A stretch of 64,000 nt of DNA from Hyphomicrobiales bacterium (GCA_017305455.1 JAFKKO010000133.1:1-64000); one strand, 5' to 3'; numbered from the stretch's first letter, positions 48,983-58,399 are shown. Program-made: numbers and translations. The notes: generated by a model from the letters alone, not told the origin.

Positions 48983-49864
48983 ATGCTAGAGCTGATCGGA
49001 CAAGCCATCTTTTCCGGAATTGCCATTGGGGCCGTCTATGCGTTGGCGTCCTCGGGTCTTGGCATCATCTTCGGACTGTTCGGCGTCATCAATTTTGCGC
49101 ACACGCAAAATCTGATGCTTGCGGCGGTTGCCGCATTCATCGCGGCCTCGTTCGGATTGCCTTACGCGCTTGCCTGCGTCATCGGCATCCTGGCGGCCGC
49201 CGCCTTCGGCGCCGTCACCGAGCGGGTTTTCATCCGGCCGCTGCTTGAGCATGATGCCGTGCAGGTCGAGACGCTGTTCATTACGCTCGGCCTCTCGATC
49301 GTCCTGGAAAATACCACGCTGCTGCTGTTCGGATCGCAGCCGCACTATTTCGTCAGCCCGTTCCCCGGCGTGATCGATCTCGGCGACATCATTCTGACGA
49401 TGGACCGGGTGGTGACGATCCTTGCCGCTGCTGTTGTATTCAGCGCACTCTATCTTCTGACCAAATATAGCCGGTTTGGCAAAGCGGCGCTCGCCACCGC
49501 GCAAAACCCCAACGCGGCGCGCGTCATCGGAATTCCGGTCGATCGCGTCAGGCTCATTGCATTTGCGGTCGGGTGCGGTCTCGCGGGTCTTGGTGGCGTG
49601 CTGTGGGGAACAACCTATTCGGTCAGCTATCTGACCGGAGGAAATTTCCTGATCCTGTCATTCGTGCTCGTGGTGATGAGCGGTCCCGGCAACATCAACG
49701 GCATTTTGATCTGCAGCTTCCTGCTTGGAATCACCGAAGGCATCGCCGGCGCATTCTTCGATCCGAAGTGGCAGCGGCTGGCCGTCATGCTGGTGTTCAT
49801 CGTTGTCATCCTCAACCGGCCGAACGGCCTTGGGCAGGGAAAGTTTGCGCGAACCAACAACTAA
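48983..49864 (+). CDS. Branched-chain-type ABC transporter, permease (LivH-like)
   Basis: 293 aa, about eight helices. LivH signatures: GQAIFSGIAIGAVYALASSG at the N-terminus, FGLFGVINFAHTQNLMLAAV, and RFGKAALATAQNPNAARVIG, the cytoplasmic coupling loop with EAA-like Ala-Gln. Inner membrane. Same direction as the neighbours, start at ATG 48983. Confidence 0.9.
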   Translation: MLELIGQAIFSGIAIGAVYALASSGLGIIFGLFGVINFAHTQNLMLAAVAAFIAASFGLPYALACVIGILAAAAFGAVTERVFIRPLLEHDAVQVETLFITLGLSIVLENTTLLLFGSQPHYFVSPFPGVIDLGDIILTMDRVVTILAAAVVFSALYLLTKYSRFGKAALATAQNPNAARVIGIPVDRVRLIAFAVGCGLAGLGGVLWGTTYSVSYLTGGNFLILSFVLVVMSGPGNINGILICSFLLGITEGIAGAFFDPKWQRLAVMLVFIVVILNRPNGLGQGKFARTNN

Positions 49865-49921
49865 GCGGGCAGTGTCAAGATCACGCGGCGGCGATGCTCA
49901 TCGAACAATCGGGTTGGAAGA

Positions 49922-50869
49922 ATGTCTGGAGATCGACAAAATTATAACGGCTGGGCGATAGGCGCGCTTGTCTTTGCGCTGCTGGCCTGTGTTCCGCTGG
50001 TGACCAGCGACGATTACGTTCTCTATATCCTGAGCGTTTCGGCCGTCACCGCGATTATCGCCGCCGGGCTCAACATCACCAATGGATATATCGGGCTTCT
50101 CAACCTGGCCGTCGGCGGCCTGGTTGCGACCGGTGCCTACTGCACCGCTCTGCTGCTGTTGCAGGGATATTCCATGCCGCTGGCGCTCCTTGCTGCGGCC
50201 ATCGGCGGCGGGGTGGTGTCCGCGATCATCTTTCTGACCTTTGCCCGGCTGCGCGGATTTTTCTTCGGGCTGGCAACGATTGCGGCGGCGGAAGTCATTC
50301 GGCTTCTGATCCGCAACCTGGAGCAATTCACCCAGGGTGTTCGCGGCCTGAAAGGCTATCCGAAGCTCTCGGTATCCGCGGAGACCACTTATTGGATCGT
50401 CCTTGGCCTTCTGCTTGTTATCCTGATCGTGATCAGCATCGTGGTGCGTTCGAACATCGGCCTGCAGTGGCGCGCGATCCGGGACAATCGCGACAAGGCG
50501 CTGTCGATGGGCATCCCCGTCGCCCGCCTGCAGTTCTGGGGATATGTCGCCTCGGGCGTCGTCATGGCCTTCGGTGGGGCGCTCTACGGCGTGCTGCTGC
50601 AATTCATCGAGCCGAACATCGCGGGGCTCGGCACGCTGGTGCAAACCATCCTGATGGTTGCGCTCGGCGGCGCGGGGACCGTGATCGGTCCAGTGATCGG
50701 CTCGGCCGTGATCAATCTGCTTCCCGAGCTTCTGCGTATGGCGGACGAACTGCGCCTTGTGATCTACGGCGTCACCTTGATCGCGGTTGTGCTCGCGCTG
50801 CCCGGCGGCATCGTCGGGACCATCCAGCGTCGCCTTAGAATGAGACGGCCAATCCCTCAACGGGCATGA
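49922..50869 (+). CDS. Branched-chain-type ABC transporter, permease (LivM-like)
   Basis: 315 aa, about nine helices with YILSVSAVTAIIAAGLNITN, GYIGLLNLAVGGLVATGAYC and the coupling loop NIGLQWRAIRDNRDKALSMG. It pairs with the LivH-like protein. The short gap (57 bases) suggests one transcript. Confidence 0.9.
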   Translation: MSGDRQNYNGWAIGALVFALLACVPLVTSDDYVLYILSVSAVTAIIAAGLNITNGYIGLLNLAVGGLVATGAYCTALLLLQGYSMPLALLAAAIGGGVVSAIIFLTFARLRGFFFGLATIAAAEVIRLLIRNLEQFTQGVRGLKGYPKLSVSAETTYWIVLGLLLVILIVISIVVRSNIGLQWRAIRDNRDKALSMGIPVARLQFWGYVASGVVMAFGGALYGVLLQFIEPNIAGLGTLVQTILMVALGGAGTVIGPVIGSAVINLLPELLRMADELRLVIYGVTLIAVVLALPGGIVGTIQRRLRMRRPIPQRA

Positions 50870-50898
50870 ATTCAAGACACAACAGCAAGAGGCGAGAC

Positions 50899-51726
50899 AT
50901 GGAAACCGACGTTAAATTCAAATCAGACGATGTCGAACTGGCGGCAACGTTCTACGCGAAGGATGGCAGTAAGGGTCGTCTGCCGGGCATCGTGCTGGGA
51001 CACGGCTTTGCCGGCGCGCGCTATCCGAAAATGGCGGCGTATCTCGCCGGGCTCGGCTATGGCGTTCTCTCGATTGACTTCCGCGGCTACGGCTTAAGCG
51101 GCGGCGTGCGCGGCAAGGTCATTCCGCGCGAGCAAGTCAGCGATTTCAAGAATTCGGTGTCCTACCTCGCGCAGCGCGACGACATCGATCCGGATCGCAT
51201 CTCGATCATCGGCTCCAGCCTCGGCGGCTCCATTGCGATCATGGCGGCTGCGCAGGATACGCGCGTCAAGGCCTGCGTTGCCGGATGCCCGATTGCGAAT
51301 GGCGATTCGACCATGCGGCTGTTGTACGACACGCAGGAGAAGTTCGACAAATTCCTGAAATACGTCGAGGAGAAGCGCGCCCGCGGCGAGACCATCCCGC
51401 GGTTCGAGATTGTCATGATCCCGGAGCCTTTGCGGGCCAATCTGCCCAAGGGCACGCCGATGGAATTCTATGCCGATACGGTCGATGGCTTCCTGTCGCT
51501 CAATCCGAAGGAGGTCATCAACGATATCGCCCCGCGGCCCGTCTTTATCATCCACGCCAAGGACGATCATGTCGTGCCTTACGAGGATGCCGAAGAACTG
51601 AAGCAGATCGCGGGCAGCAATTGCGATCTGGAGCTGATCGACAAGGGCGACCATTTCATCTTTGGAATGGACTCGGTGATCACCTCGATCGGAAATTGGC
51701 TGGTGAAGAAAGTGCCGCCGAAGTGA
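50899..51726 (+). CDS. Alpha/beta hydrolase (dienelactone-hydrolase/serine-esterase type)
   Basis: 275 aa. Triad: Ser107 in GSSLGG (GxSxG), Asp in HAKDDHVVP and His in KGDHFIFG. The oxyanion region is LGHGFAGARYP. The enzyme could hydrolyse an ester, lactone or amide formed in the pathway. An ATG at 50866 overlaps the LivM stop by ATGA; the start at 50899 has a better GAGGCGAG ribosome site. Follows the importer genes and is probably in the same operon. Confidence 0.85.
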   Translation: METDVKFKSDDVELAATFYAKDGSKGRLPGIVLGHGFAGARYPKMAAYLAGLGYGVLSIDFRGYGLSGGVRGKVIPREQVSDFKNSVSYLAQRDDIDPDRISIIGSSLGGSIAIMAAAQDTRVKACVAGCPIANGDSTMRLLYDTQEKFDKFLKYVEEKRARGETIPRFEIVMIPEPLRANLPKGTPMEFYADTVDGFLSLNPKEVINDIAPRPVFIIHAKDDHVVPYEDAEELKQIAGSNCDLELIDKGDHFIFGMDSVITSIGNWLVKKVPPK

Positions 51727-51816
51727 GATGATGCGCCAGCCATCCTGGCGGCCGTGAACGGACGAGGCGCTGCTGATCGGCGTCTTGCTCCGGGTTTGAT
51801 CGGCGAGGGAAGAGCA

Positions 51817-52869
51817 ATGAAAAGACCGCTGTCCTCCAAGTCTCCGCCGGGTGCGCCGATGCGCCATTTTCCGCTTCGGCCGCATCATCTCCTTGAGCGC
51901 GTCACTCCGGTGAAAGATCTCTTCATCCTGTCGCCGCTGGGCGCCCCGGAGATTGATCTTGAGACATGGCGGTTGACGATCGACGGCATGGTGGAGCGCC
52001 CGCTGACGCTGACTTTCGACGACATTCTGCGGATGCCGAAGCGCGTGGTCGAGGCTTTCCATCAATGTGCGGGCAATCCGCGGCAATGGAACAAGCCGAC
52101 GCGGCGGATCACCAATCTGGTGTGGGGTGGTGTTGCTCTTGCGGACGTGCTCGCGCGCGTCAACATCGATCCCAAGGCGCGCTTTCTATGGTCTTACGGC
52201 ATGGATCACGGTCTCTATCAGGATACGGCCATCGATAACTACATCAAGGATTTGCTGGTCCACGAAATCTCCGCTTGCGGTGCGCTGCTGGTTTATGAGG
52301 TGAATGGTGAATTCCTGCCGCCGGAAAACGGATTTCCGTTGCGGTTGGTGGTGCCGGGCTATTACGCCACCAATTCGGTGAAATGGCTTTGCCGTCTCCA
52401 CTTCGCCGAGGAGCGCTCCAAGGGATACTTCACGACCGTTCTCTACAACGACCCGACGCCGCCGACAGCAGATGAACCCAACGGCGGCATCAGGCCGGTT
52501 TGGGAAATTGCCACTGAATCCGTCATCGTGTCGCCTGCGCAAAAAGCGCGCGTGGCGCCCGGAATGGTCGATGTCTGGGGTTGGGCCTGGGCGCGCGATG
52601 GCGTGGAGTCGGTGAAAGTGAGCACCGACAGCGGGGGCACCTGGCAATCGGCCGATCTTGAGCCGCAGCGCGGTCAGTCATGGCAAAAGTTTCATCTGGC
52701 ATGGACCTGCGACCGCGAAGACGGGCAGACCGTTCTTATGTCGTGCGCCACCGATCGTTATGGAAATAGCCAGCCGGCGACCGGTGCGCGCAATGCGATT
52801 TATTCGGTGCCGGTGTTTTTCGGCGACAGGGTGCCCGATTCATTTCCGCAGAACGAGAATGAAATCTAG
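51817..52869 (+). CDS. Sulfite-oxidase-family molybdopterin enzyme without signal peptide
   Basis: 350 aa. Molybdopterin domain with HQCAGN (Cys84 as Mo ligand), GVALADVLARV and KWLCRLHFAE, then the Mo-co dimerisation domain VWGWAWARDGVESVKVSTDS with GGTW. Family members oxidise sulfite or reduce methionine sulfoxide and are exported by Tat. No Tat or Sec signal is visible (MKRPLSSKSPPGAPMRHFPL), so this one is expected to be cytosolic. No cytochrome or membrane partner is adjacent. It sits inside a catabolic cluster, so a non-sulfite substrate is conceivable. Confidence 0.85.
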   Translation: MKRPLSSKSPPGAPMRHFPLRPHHLLERVTPVKDLFILSPLGAPEIDLETWRLTIDGMVERPLTLTFDDILRMPKRVVEAFHQCAGNPRQWNKPTRRITNLVWGGVALADVLARVNIDPKARFLWSYGMDHGLYQDTAIDNYIKDLLVHEISACGALLVYEVNGEFLPPENGFPLRLVVPGYYATNSVKWLCRLHFAEERSKGYFTTVLYNDPTPPTADEPNGGIRPVWEIATESVIVSPAQKARVAPGMVDVWGWAWARDGVESVKVSTDSGGTWQSADLEPQRGQSWQKFHLAWTCDREDGQTVLMSCATDRYGNSQPATGARNAIYSVPVFFGDRVPDSFPQNENEI

Positions 52870-52934
52870 AATCGAGATGTGCGCCGGGCCGATCGTTGAT
52901 CGGCCTGTATCGGCGGCCGACGAGGAGAAGCGAC

Positions 52935-53924
52935 GTGAAGATTGATTGTCATACCCACTTCCTGCCGAAAGCCATGCTGGAGGAGATCGGACGAAAGGGC
53001 GGCAGCTATGGGATGGAACTGCAGTCGGGAGCGGGCGGCGAACTGAAATTGCTGATGCACGGCGTTCCGCATCCGCCGCTCACCCCCTTCGTGAACGTCG
53101 ATGCTCATCTTGCCCACATGGCGTCATCGGGCATCGACACTCATGTTGTCTGGCAATCGTCACGCCCCAACATCTTCTGGGCGGACGGTGCGCTTGGTCT
53201 CGCCCTTTCGGAAATCATCAACGACGAATACGCCGCGCTCGAAAGCAGCCACCCCGGCCGATTCATCGGCATCGGCTCGGTGCCGTTGCAGGACATGTCC
53301 AAGGCGCTCGCAGAACTGCAGCGCGCCGTCACCAAAAAGGGTCTGCGCGGCGTGATGGCCAACACCAACATCAAGGGACAATATCTGGACGACCCTTATT
53401 TCTGGCCGTTCTACGAAGCCCTCGAGCATCTGGATATTCCGCTGTTTCTGCATCCGGCCAATCCGTTTGGCGGGGACAAGCTGAACGAGTTTCACATGAA
53501 GTTTCTGATGGGTCTGCCGGGCGACACAACGCTGTGCATCGCGCGGATGATCTTTTCCGGCACGCTGGATCGTTTTCCGCGCTTGCGGCTGATGGTGCCG
53601 CATGGCGGCGGCATGCTGCCGTTTCTGCAGGGGCGTCTGGATCATGGTTTCAATGTGAGGCCGGAATGTCGAAACATCAAACGCAAGCCGAGCGAGTATT
53701 TTGAACGGATGCTGTTTGATACCGTGGTCTATTCACCGGAGATTCTGGGCGCGGCCGCGAAATCACATCGTTTTGCGCTCGGCAGCGACTTTCCTTACGA
53801 CATGGCTGATCCGAATCCGGTGGAAACCGTGGCGAAAGCGCCGGATATCAATCAAAAAAGCCAGCAAGAGATTTTCTCCAGGAATCTTCTCGATTTTCTT
53901 GGAGCGAAAAGAAGCGCCCCATAG
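52935..53924 (+). CDS. ACMSD-type amidohydrolase (metal-dependent decarboxylase family)
   Basis: 329 aa, paralog of 45079. Metal/catalytic residues are complete: His6/His8 (KIDCHTHFL), His173 (FLHPAN), His223 (VPHGGG), Asp285 (LGSDFPYDM). ACMSD-family members decarboxylate aromatic or muconate-type acids (e.g. aminocarboxymuconate semialdehyde, 5-carboxyvanillate, gamma-resorcylate). GTG start 52935 has GGAGAAG; upstream codons lie before it. Follows the molybdoenzyme with 65 bases between. Confidence 0.9.
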   Translation: MKIDCHTHFLPKAMLEEIGRKGGSYGMELQSGAGGELKLLMHGVPHPPLTPFVNVDAHLAHMASSGIDTHVVWQSSRPNIFWADGALGLALSEIINDEYAALESSHPGRFIGIGSVPLQDMSKALAELQRAVTKKGLRGVMANTNIKGQYLDDPYFWPFYEALEHLDIPLFLHPANPFGGDKLNEFHMKFLMGLPGDTTLCIARMIFSGTLDRFPRLRLMVPHGGGMLPFLQGRLDHGFNVRPECRNIKRKPSEYFERMLFDTVVYSPEILGAAAKSHRFALGSDFPYDMADPNPVETVAKAPDINQKSQQEIFSRNLLDFLGAKRSAP

Positions 53925-53969
53925 CGGCAGGGGAATTCCGGTGGTAGCCGGAGCGGGAAATAACATATC

Positions 53970-53987
53970 AAATTGACATGTTAGATG
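53970..53987. promoter_or_regulatory. Operator half-match AAATTGACATGT-tagatg
   Basis: Twelve bases match the 18-bp palindrome at 46178 exactly, with the right arm degraded. TTGACA here may be the -35 of the reductase gene at 54032. Position: 45 bases before that start. Confidence 0.55.
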
Positions 53988-54031
53988 TTCCCGGATAGAT
54001 CAGGGTACATAAGGAATTCAGGAGTGGTTTT

Positions 54032-54973
54032 ATGCGCATACTTTGCTTAGGTGCGGGCGCGCTCGGCGGCTATTTCGGTGGCAGGCTTGTTGAGGGGGGT
54101 GCCGACGTCGAGTTTCTTGTGCGCGAGGCACGGAAAGCGCGGATTGTCGCCGATGGACTCCGGATCGAGAGCAAGTATGGAAACTGCCACCTGAATGTCA
54201 AAGCGGTGACCGCGGAAGAAGCGAAGGGCCCGTATGACATCGTTCTGTTGACCTGCAAGGCGTATGACCTGCCCGGCGCGATTGCGACCATTGCGCCATT
54301 TGTCGGGCCGGATACCGCTGTATTGCCGCTGTTGAACGGTGTCGCGCACATGGCGGTGCTCAATGAAAAATTCGGGCGTGAACGGGTTCTGGGCGGCGTA
54401 GCGAAGATTTCGGCCACGCTGGCGCCCGATGGCGCGATCAAGCACCTCAATGACTGGCGCTACATCACGATGGGCGAGCAGAGCGGCGCGATGAGCGCTC
54501 GTGTTCTCGGCCTCAAGGCCGCGTTTGATAAAACCTCCGTCATTGCCACGGCGGTTCCCAACATCATGCAGATGATGTGGGAGAAAGTGGTTCATCTTTC
54601 GACCGTGGCGGGGATGACCTGTGCAATGCGCGCCAGCGTCGGCGATATCGCGCGCACCCAGGATGGGACCGCAATGATGATCCAGCTTCTGGAGCGTAAC
54701 GCTGAGATCGCAGGGCGCGAAGGCCACGCTCCGTCGGAGGCATTTCTGGCCGAGTATCGCCAGCTCTTTCACGATACATCGTCGCCCTATATGGCCTCGA
54801 TGCTGCGCGACATCGAGCGGGGTGGGCCGATAGAGGCCGATCACATTCTTGGCTTCATGCTGCAGAAAGCCAGGCAACATGGCGTCGATCCCGTGCTTCA
54901 TCAGTTCATTTTTGTTCACGTCCAGGCGTACGAGCAGCGTCGCGCCGCAATGCAGGCAAAGGCGGCCGCGTAA
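54032..54973 (+). CDS. Ketopantoate reductase (PanE/ApbA) family oxidoreductase
   Basis: 313 aa. N-terminal Rossmann fold with GAGALGGYFGGRL, NADP-binding, then the LLTCKAYD motif and the C-terminal helical domain with catalytic Lys in WEKVVHLSTVAGM. PanE family members reduce 2-oxo acids in general; within a catabolic cluster it is unlikely to be the pantothenate enzyme. It overlaps the next gene by one base (TAATG) and follows an operator. Confidence 0.85.
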   Translation: MRILCLGAGALGGYFGGRLVEGGADVEFLVREARKARIVADGLRIESKYGNCHLNVKAVTAEEAKGPYDIVLLTCKAYDLPGAIATIAPFVGPDTAVLPLLNGVAHMAVLNEKFGRERVLGGVAKISATLAPDGAIKHLNDWRYITMGEQSGAMSARVLGLKAAFDKTSVIATAVPNIMQMMWEKVVHLSTVAGMTCAMRASVGDIARTQDGTAMMIQLLERNAEIAGREGHAPSEAFLAEYRQLFHDTSSPYMASMLRDIERGGPIEADHILGFMLQKARQHGVDPVLHQFIFVHVQAYEQRRAAMQAKAAA

Positions 54974-56031
54974 TGACCAAGACATACCGTATCGCAGTTA
55001 TTGCCGGCGACGGCATCGGCAACGAAGTCATGCCGGAAGGCATCAAGGTCATGGAAGCCGCCGGGCGCAAGTTCGGCGTGAGCTTCCAGTGGGATGAACT
55101 CGACTGGTCTTGCGAGCGATTTCACAAGACCGGACAGATGATGCCGGAGGACGGGCTCGACCTCATCAAGGGGCATGATGCCATTTATCTCGGTGCTGTG
55201 GGCTATCCCGGGGTTCCGGATCATGTCTCGCTGTGGGGGCTGCTTATCCCGATCCGCCGTGAGTTCGATCAGTACGCGAATGTGCGCCCGGTGCGTCTGA
55301 TGCCGGGGGTGCGCAGTCCGCTTGCGGATCGCGTATCGAAGGACATCGATATGCTGATCGTTCGCGAGAACACGGAAGGAGAGTATTCCTCGATCGGAGG
55401 CGTCAGGGACGAAGGCACCGACAACGAGCGGGCGGTCCAGGAAAGCGTCTTCACCCGCAAGGGAGTTGACCGTATCCTGAAATATGCCTTCGAGGCGGCG
55501 GGCAAGCGGCGGCGCCACGTCACTTCGGCGACGAAGTCGAACGGCATTGCGATCACGATGCCTTATTGGGACCGGCGCTTCGCGGCCATGGCGGAACAAT
55601 ATCCCGCGATCAAGACCGCTCAGTACCACATCGATATTCTGACCGCACAGTTCGTCCGCAATCCGCAGTATTTTGATGTCGTGGTGGGGTCCAACCTGTT
55701 CGGCGACATTCTTTCCGATCTCGGTCCGGCCTGCGCGGGCACCATCGCGATTGCGCCGGCGGCCAACATCAATCCGGAACGGAAGTTCCCGTCGATGTTC
55801 GAGCCCGTTCATGGTTCGGCGCCGGATATCTACGGCAGAAAAATTGCCAATCCTATCGGCCAGATCTGGTCCGGGGCCATGATGCTCGAGCATCTCGGGC
55901 ACCCGGAGGCAGGCGCGGCCGTGGTGTCTGCGATCGAGATGGTTCTGCGCGAAGGACCGCATAATCCCGACCTCGGCGGCAAGGCTTCGACGGAAGAGGT
56001 GGGCTCGGCGATCGCGGCGGCGATTTCCTGA
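54973..56031 (+). CDS. Tartrate/D-malate dehydrogenase-type enzyme (isocitrate/isopropylmalate DH family)
   Basis: 352 aa NAD-dependent beta-decarboxylating dehydrogenase. AVIAGDGIGNEVMPEG, then ELDWSCERFHKTGQMMPEDG, which marks the tartrate/D-malate (TtuC/DmlA) group, then VRENTEGEYSSIGG (substrate loop), VGSNLFGDILSDLG (metal-binding Asp), and FEPVHGSAPDIYG. It oxidises a 2-hydroxy-dicarboxylate. Coupled to the reductase by TAATG. Whether its substrate comes from the cluster or it feeds the TCA cycle is inference. Confidence 0.88.
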   Translation: MTKTYRIAVIAGDGIGNEVMPEGIKVMEAAGRKFGVSFQWDELDWSCERFHKTGQMMPEDGLDLIKGHDAIYLGAVGYPGVPDHVSLWGLLIPIRREFDQYANVRPVRLMPGVRSPLADRVSKDIDMLIVRENTEGEYSSIGGVRDEGTDNERAVQESVFTRKGVDRILKYAFEAAGKRRRHVTSATKSNGIAITMPYWDRRFAAMAEQYPAIKTAQYHIDILTAQFVRNPQYFDVVVGSNLFGDILSDLGPACAGTIAIAPAANINPERKFPSMFEPVHGSAPDIYGRKIANPIGQIWSGAMMLEHLGHPEAGAAVVSAIEMVLREGPHNPDLGGKASTEEVGSAIAAAIS

Positions 56032-56147
56032 GGCCAATTCGCTGTTCCTGAAATTCCGCGATTGGCTTACCGTGTGATTTATTCGAAAATGAGCTCATCC
56101 GACTGCGGTCGGTAAATCGACAGGATCGCGGAGGCGGTGGAATCCAG

Positions 56148-56843
56148 ATGTTGCAGCGAGCTCCAAATAGCGAGAAGGATCTATCGGCGGCCGATCTTGC
56201 TTACGGCGGCATCATCGAGCTCGTACTGAACAGCGAGTTGAGGCCGGGCGAGCGCACGTCGGTGAACCTTCTGGCTGCGCGTCTGGATATCGGCCGCACG
56301 CCCGTGAAGGAGGCGATCACACGGCTGCAGACGGAAGGACTGCTGTCGGTGGCGGGCCGAAGCGGGACCATGGTCAACCGCATCGATCGTGAGCAGACCA
56401 AGCAGCTTTTCGCCTTGCGCCGCGTGTTGGAAAATTTTGCGGCGGAAGGTGCGGTCGAGAACGCGACCGCCAGGGATATCGCGGAAATCCGAAAGTGCTT
56501 GCAGAAATTGGGCAGGTCGAACACCACGGCGGAGTTCGTGCGTGCGAACGTCGAATTTCACTCGCAGATCGTTGCCGCGGCGGGAAATCCGTTTCTGGTT
56601 CGGTTTTTCGCCCAGCTTCAGATCCAGCTGCAGATCGTCACATATCTTCTGCGCCGAGGATTCAACAAGAAAGCGGCCGATGCGCGTCATCGTGAGCATG
56701 AGACCATCGTCAGGGCGCTCGAGAAGCGTGACGTCAAGGCTTTGAAGAATGCGTTGCGCACGCATGTGATGACCACGGAACGGGCCATCCTGGCGACGCT
56801 GACCGACAGTGAGAATCGGGAGCGGACGTTGCGGCGCAAATAA
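56148..56843 (+). CDS. GntR-family transcriptional regulator, FCD subgroup (paralog)
   Basis: 231 aa. Winged helix with LAARLDIGRTPVKEAITRLQ and TEGLLSVAGRSGTMVN, nearly identical to the 44199 paralog, then an FCD domain (ALRRVLENFAAEGAVENAT, FHSQIVAAAGNPFLVRFFAQ). The two regulators should share a DNA target but have diverged effector domains, so they may sense different intermediates. It lies between the tartrate-DH-like gene and the nitrilase operon, just before a third copy of the operator. Confidence 0.9.
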   Translation: MLQRAPNSEKDLSAADLAYGGIIELVLNSELRPGERTSVNLLAARLDIGRTPVKEAITRLQTEGLLSVAGRSGTMVNRIDREQTKQLFALRRVLENFAAEGAVENATARDIAEIRKCLQKLGRSNTTAEFVRANVEFHSQIVAAAGNPFLVRFFAQLQIQLQIVTYLLRRGFNKKAADARHREHETIVRALEKRDVKALKNALRTHVMTTERAILATLTDSENRERTLRRK

Positions 56844-56858
56844 TGCCGCGATTTATCT

Positions 56859-56876
56859 AAATTGACATGTCAGGTT
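56859..56876. promoter_or_regulatory. Operator copy AAATTGACATGTCAggtt before the nitrilase operon
   Basis: Fourteen of 18 bases match the palindrome at 46178; the centre TTGACATGTCA is intact. TTGACA can serve as -35 with a TACGCT -10 after 16 bases. It precedes the nitrilase start by about 35-50 bases. Confidence 0.65.
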
Positions 56877-56910
56877 GGAATGTTACGCTGGGTAAATGAA
56901 GGTGAATAAG

Positions 56911-57900
56911 ATGACCGATAATGATGCGCAGGCGTCGAGCCGCTTTAACACGCCGGCCGAACCGAGATACCTGGCGGCGTGCATTCAGGCGGCGCCGGTG
57001 GCGTTCGATCTTCAGGCGACCCTTGAAAAGACGCGCGACCTCGCGGCGGATGCCGCCCGACAGGGTGCAAAGCTTGCTCTGTTTCCCGAAGCCTTCATTT
57101 CGGCTTATCCCCGCGGCGCAAGCTTCGGAGCGACCATCGGCGCTCGCACGGCCGAGGGGCGGGAGTTATTCCGACGCTATCACGCGTCGTCGATCGATGT
57201 GCCGGGACCGGCTGTCGACGTGCTGGCGGGCATCGCCAGGCAAAACCGTATTCATCTGGTCATCGGCGTGATCGAGCGCGACGGCGGGACCTTGTACTGC
57301 ACGGTTCTGACATTCGCGCCGGACGGACGCTTTCTTGGTAAGCACCGCAAGCTGATGCCGACGGGATCGGAGCGGCTGGTATGGGGGTTCGGCGACGGTT
57401 CGACGCTTCCGGTCTACGACACCGAACTCGGCAGGCTTGGCTCGGTGATCTGCTGGGAAAATTACATGCCGATGATGCGCGCCGCCATGTATGCCCAGCG
57501 CATCCAGATTTACTGTGCCCCTACGGCCGATGGCCGCCCGACATGGGTGCCCTCGATGCAGCACGTTGCGCTTGAGGGCCGCTGCTTCGTGTTGTCCAGT
57601 AACCAATTCTGCCGCCGCAGCGATTATCCGCTCGACTATCCGTCCGATCTGCCGGCGGAGCCCGAAGCGATCGTGTCGCGTGGCGGAAGCTGCATTGTCG
57701 ATCCGCTGGGCAACGTATTGGCCGGGCCGCTCTGGGATCAGGAAGGTATCATCACCGCGGAGATCGATGTCGCACAGGTGGCGCGCGCGCTCTACGATTT
57801 CGATCCCGTCGGACATTACAGCCGCCCTGACGTTTTCACACTGAACGTCGACAAGCGGGAAAAGCGTGCGGTCAATTCGATCGTTGCGGGCATTGATTGA
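56911..57900 (+). CDS. Nitrilase (carbon-nitrogen hydrolase)
   Basis: 329 aa; an in-frame ATG at 56896 would add five residues. Catalytic triad: Glu60 (FPEAF), Lys147 (HRKLMPT), Cys181 (ICWENYMP). HRKLMPTGSERLVWGFGDGS and CWENYMP are diagnostic of true nitrilases (EC 3.5.5), which turn nitriles into carboxylic acid plus ammonia. The start at 56911 has AAGGTGA six bases upstream. It heads an operon with a cupin protein and an ABC importer. The substrate range is not readable. Confidence 0.9.
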   Translation: MTDNDAQASSRFNTPAEPRYLAACIQAAPVAFDLQATLEKTRDLAADAARQGAKLALFPEAFISAYPRGASFGATIGARTAEGRELFRRYHASSIDVPGPAVDVLAGIARQNRIHLVIGVIERDGGTLYCTVLTFAPDGRFLGKHRKLMPTGSERLVWGFGDGSTLPVYDTELGRLGSVICWENYMPMMRAAMYAQRIQIYCAPTADGRPTWVPSMQHVALEGRCFVLSSNQFCRRSDYPLDYPSDLPAEPEAIVSRGGSCIVDPLGNVLAGPLWDQEGIITAEIDVAQVARALYDFDPVGHYSRPDVFTLNVDKREKRAVNSIVAGID

Positions 57901-57979
57901 CGGCGATGCGGAAAGCCGCCGCGCTTGCCGCATCGGCCCGACAAATGAAGATCACAAAGATCATGGTGGGAGTGGAAAT

Positions 57980-58363
57980 ATGAGCGGTCCATCACTTGTT
58001 TGCGTTGAGGATGTGTTGGCCTCAACCGGTAACAATGCCCATGGCAATTGTTCCAAAGCTGTTCTGCATCAGGTCCCTGAATCCGAGACCAGCCTCTTTA
58101 GCGTCCATCCCGGCGAGAAGCTGGCGCGCCACATTCATACCAGGACCTGGGATTTGTTCATGGTGATCTCGGGGAAGGGTGAAATTCGCTACAAGGGTGA
58201 AGAAGGCGAGGGGGTTGTGCCCATGCCGACGCGCGCCTTCTGTGCGATGCCCCCCGGATACGAGCACGAAGTCTGCAATCTGAGCGACACCGAGCCTTTC
58301 AGCTTCCTGCTGATTCACGCGCCGTGGACTGGTTACGACTTTGTAAAGACCAACAAGACCTAA
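57980..58363 (+). CDS. Cupin-domain protein
   Basis: 127 aa, single cupin. PGEKLARHIHTRTWDLFMVI gives the first metal-binding motif (HxH...E-like), and MPPGYEHEVCNL the second His. Such small cupins can be isomerases, dioxygenases or binding proteins. Located between the nitrilase and the importer, so a pathway enzyme or sensor is likely. The start at 57980 has GGGAG upstream. Confidence 0.82.
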   Translation: MSGPSLVCVEDVLASTGNNAHGNCSKAVLHQVPESETSLFSVHPGEKLARHIHTRTWDLFMVISGKGEIRYKGEEGEGVVPMPTRAFCAMPPGYEHEVCNLSDTEPFSFLLIHAPWTGYDFVKTNKT

Positions 58364-58399
58364 GGAATGTTCCTCGCACCCAAAGCGAAAGGCCAGCCG

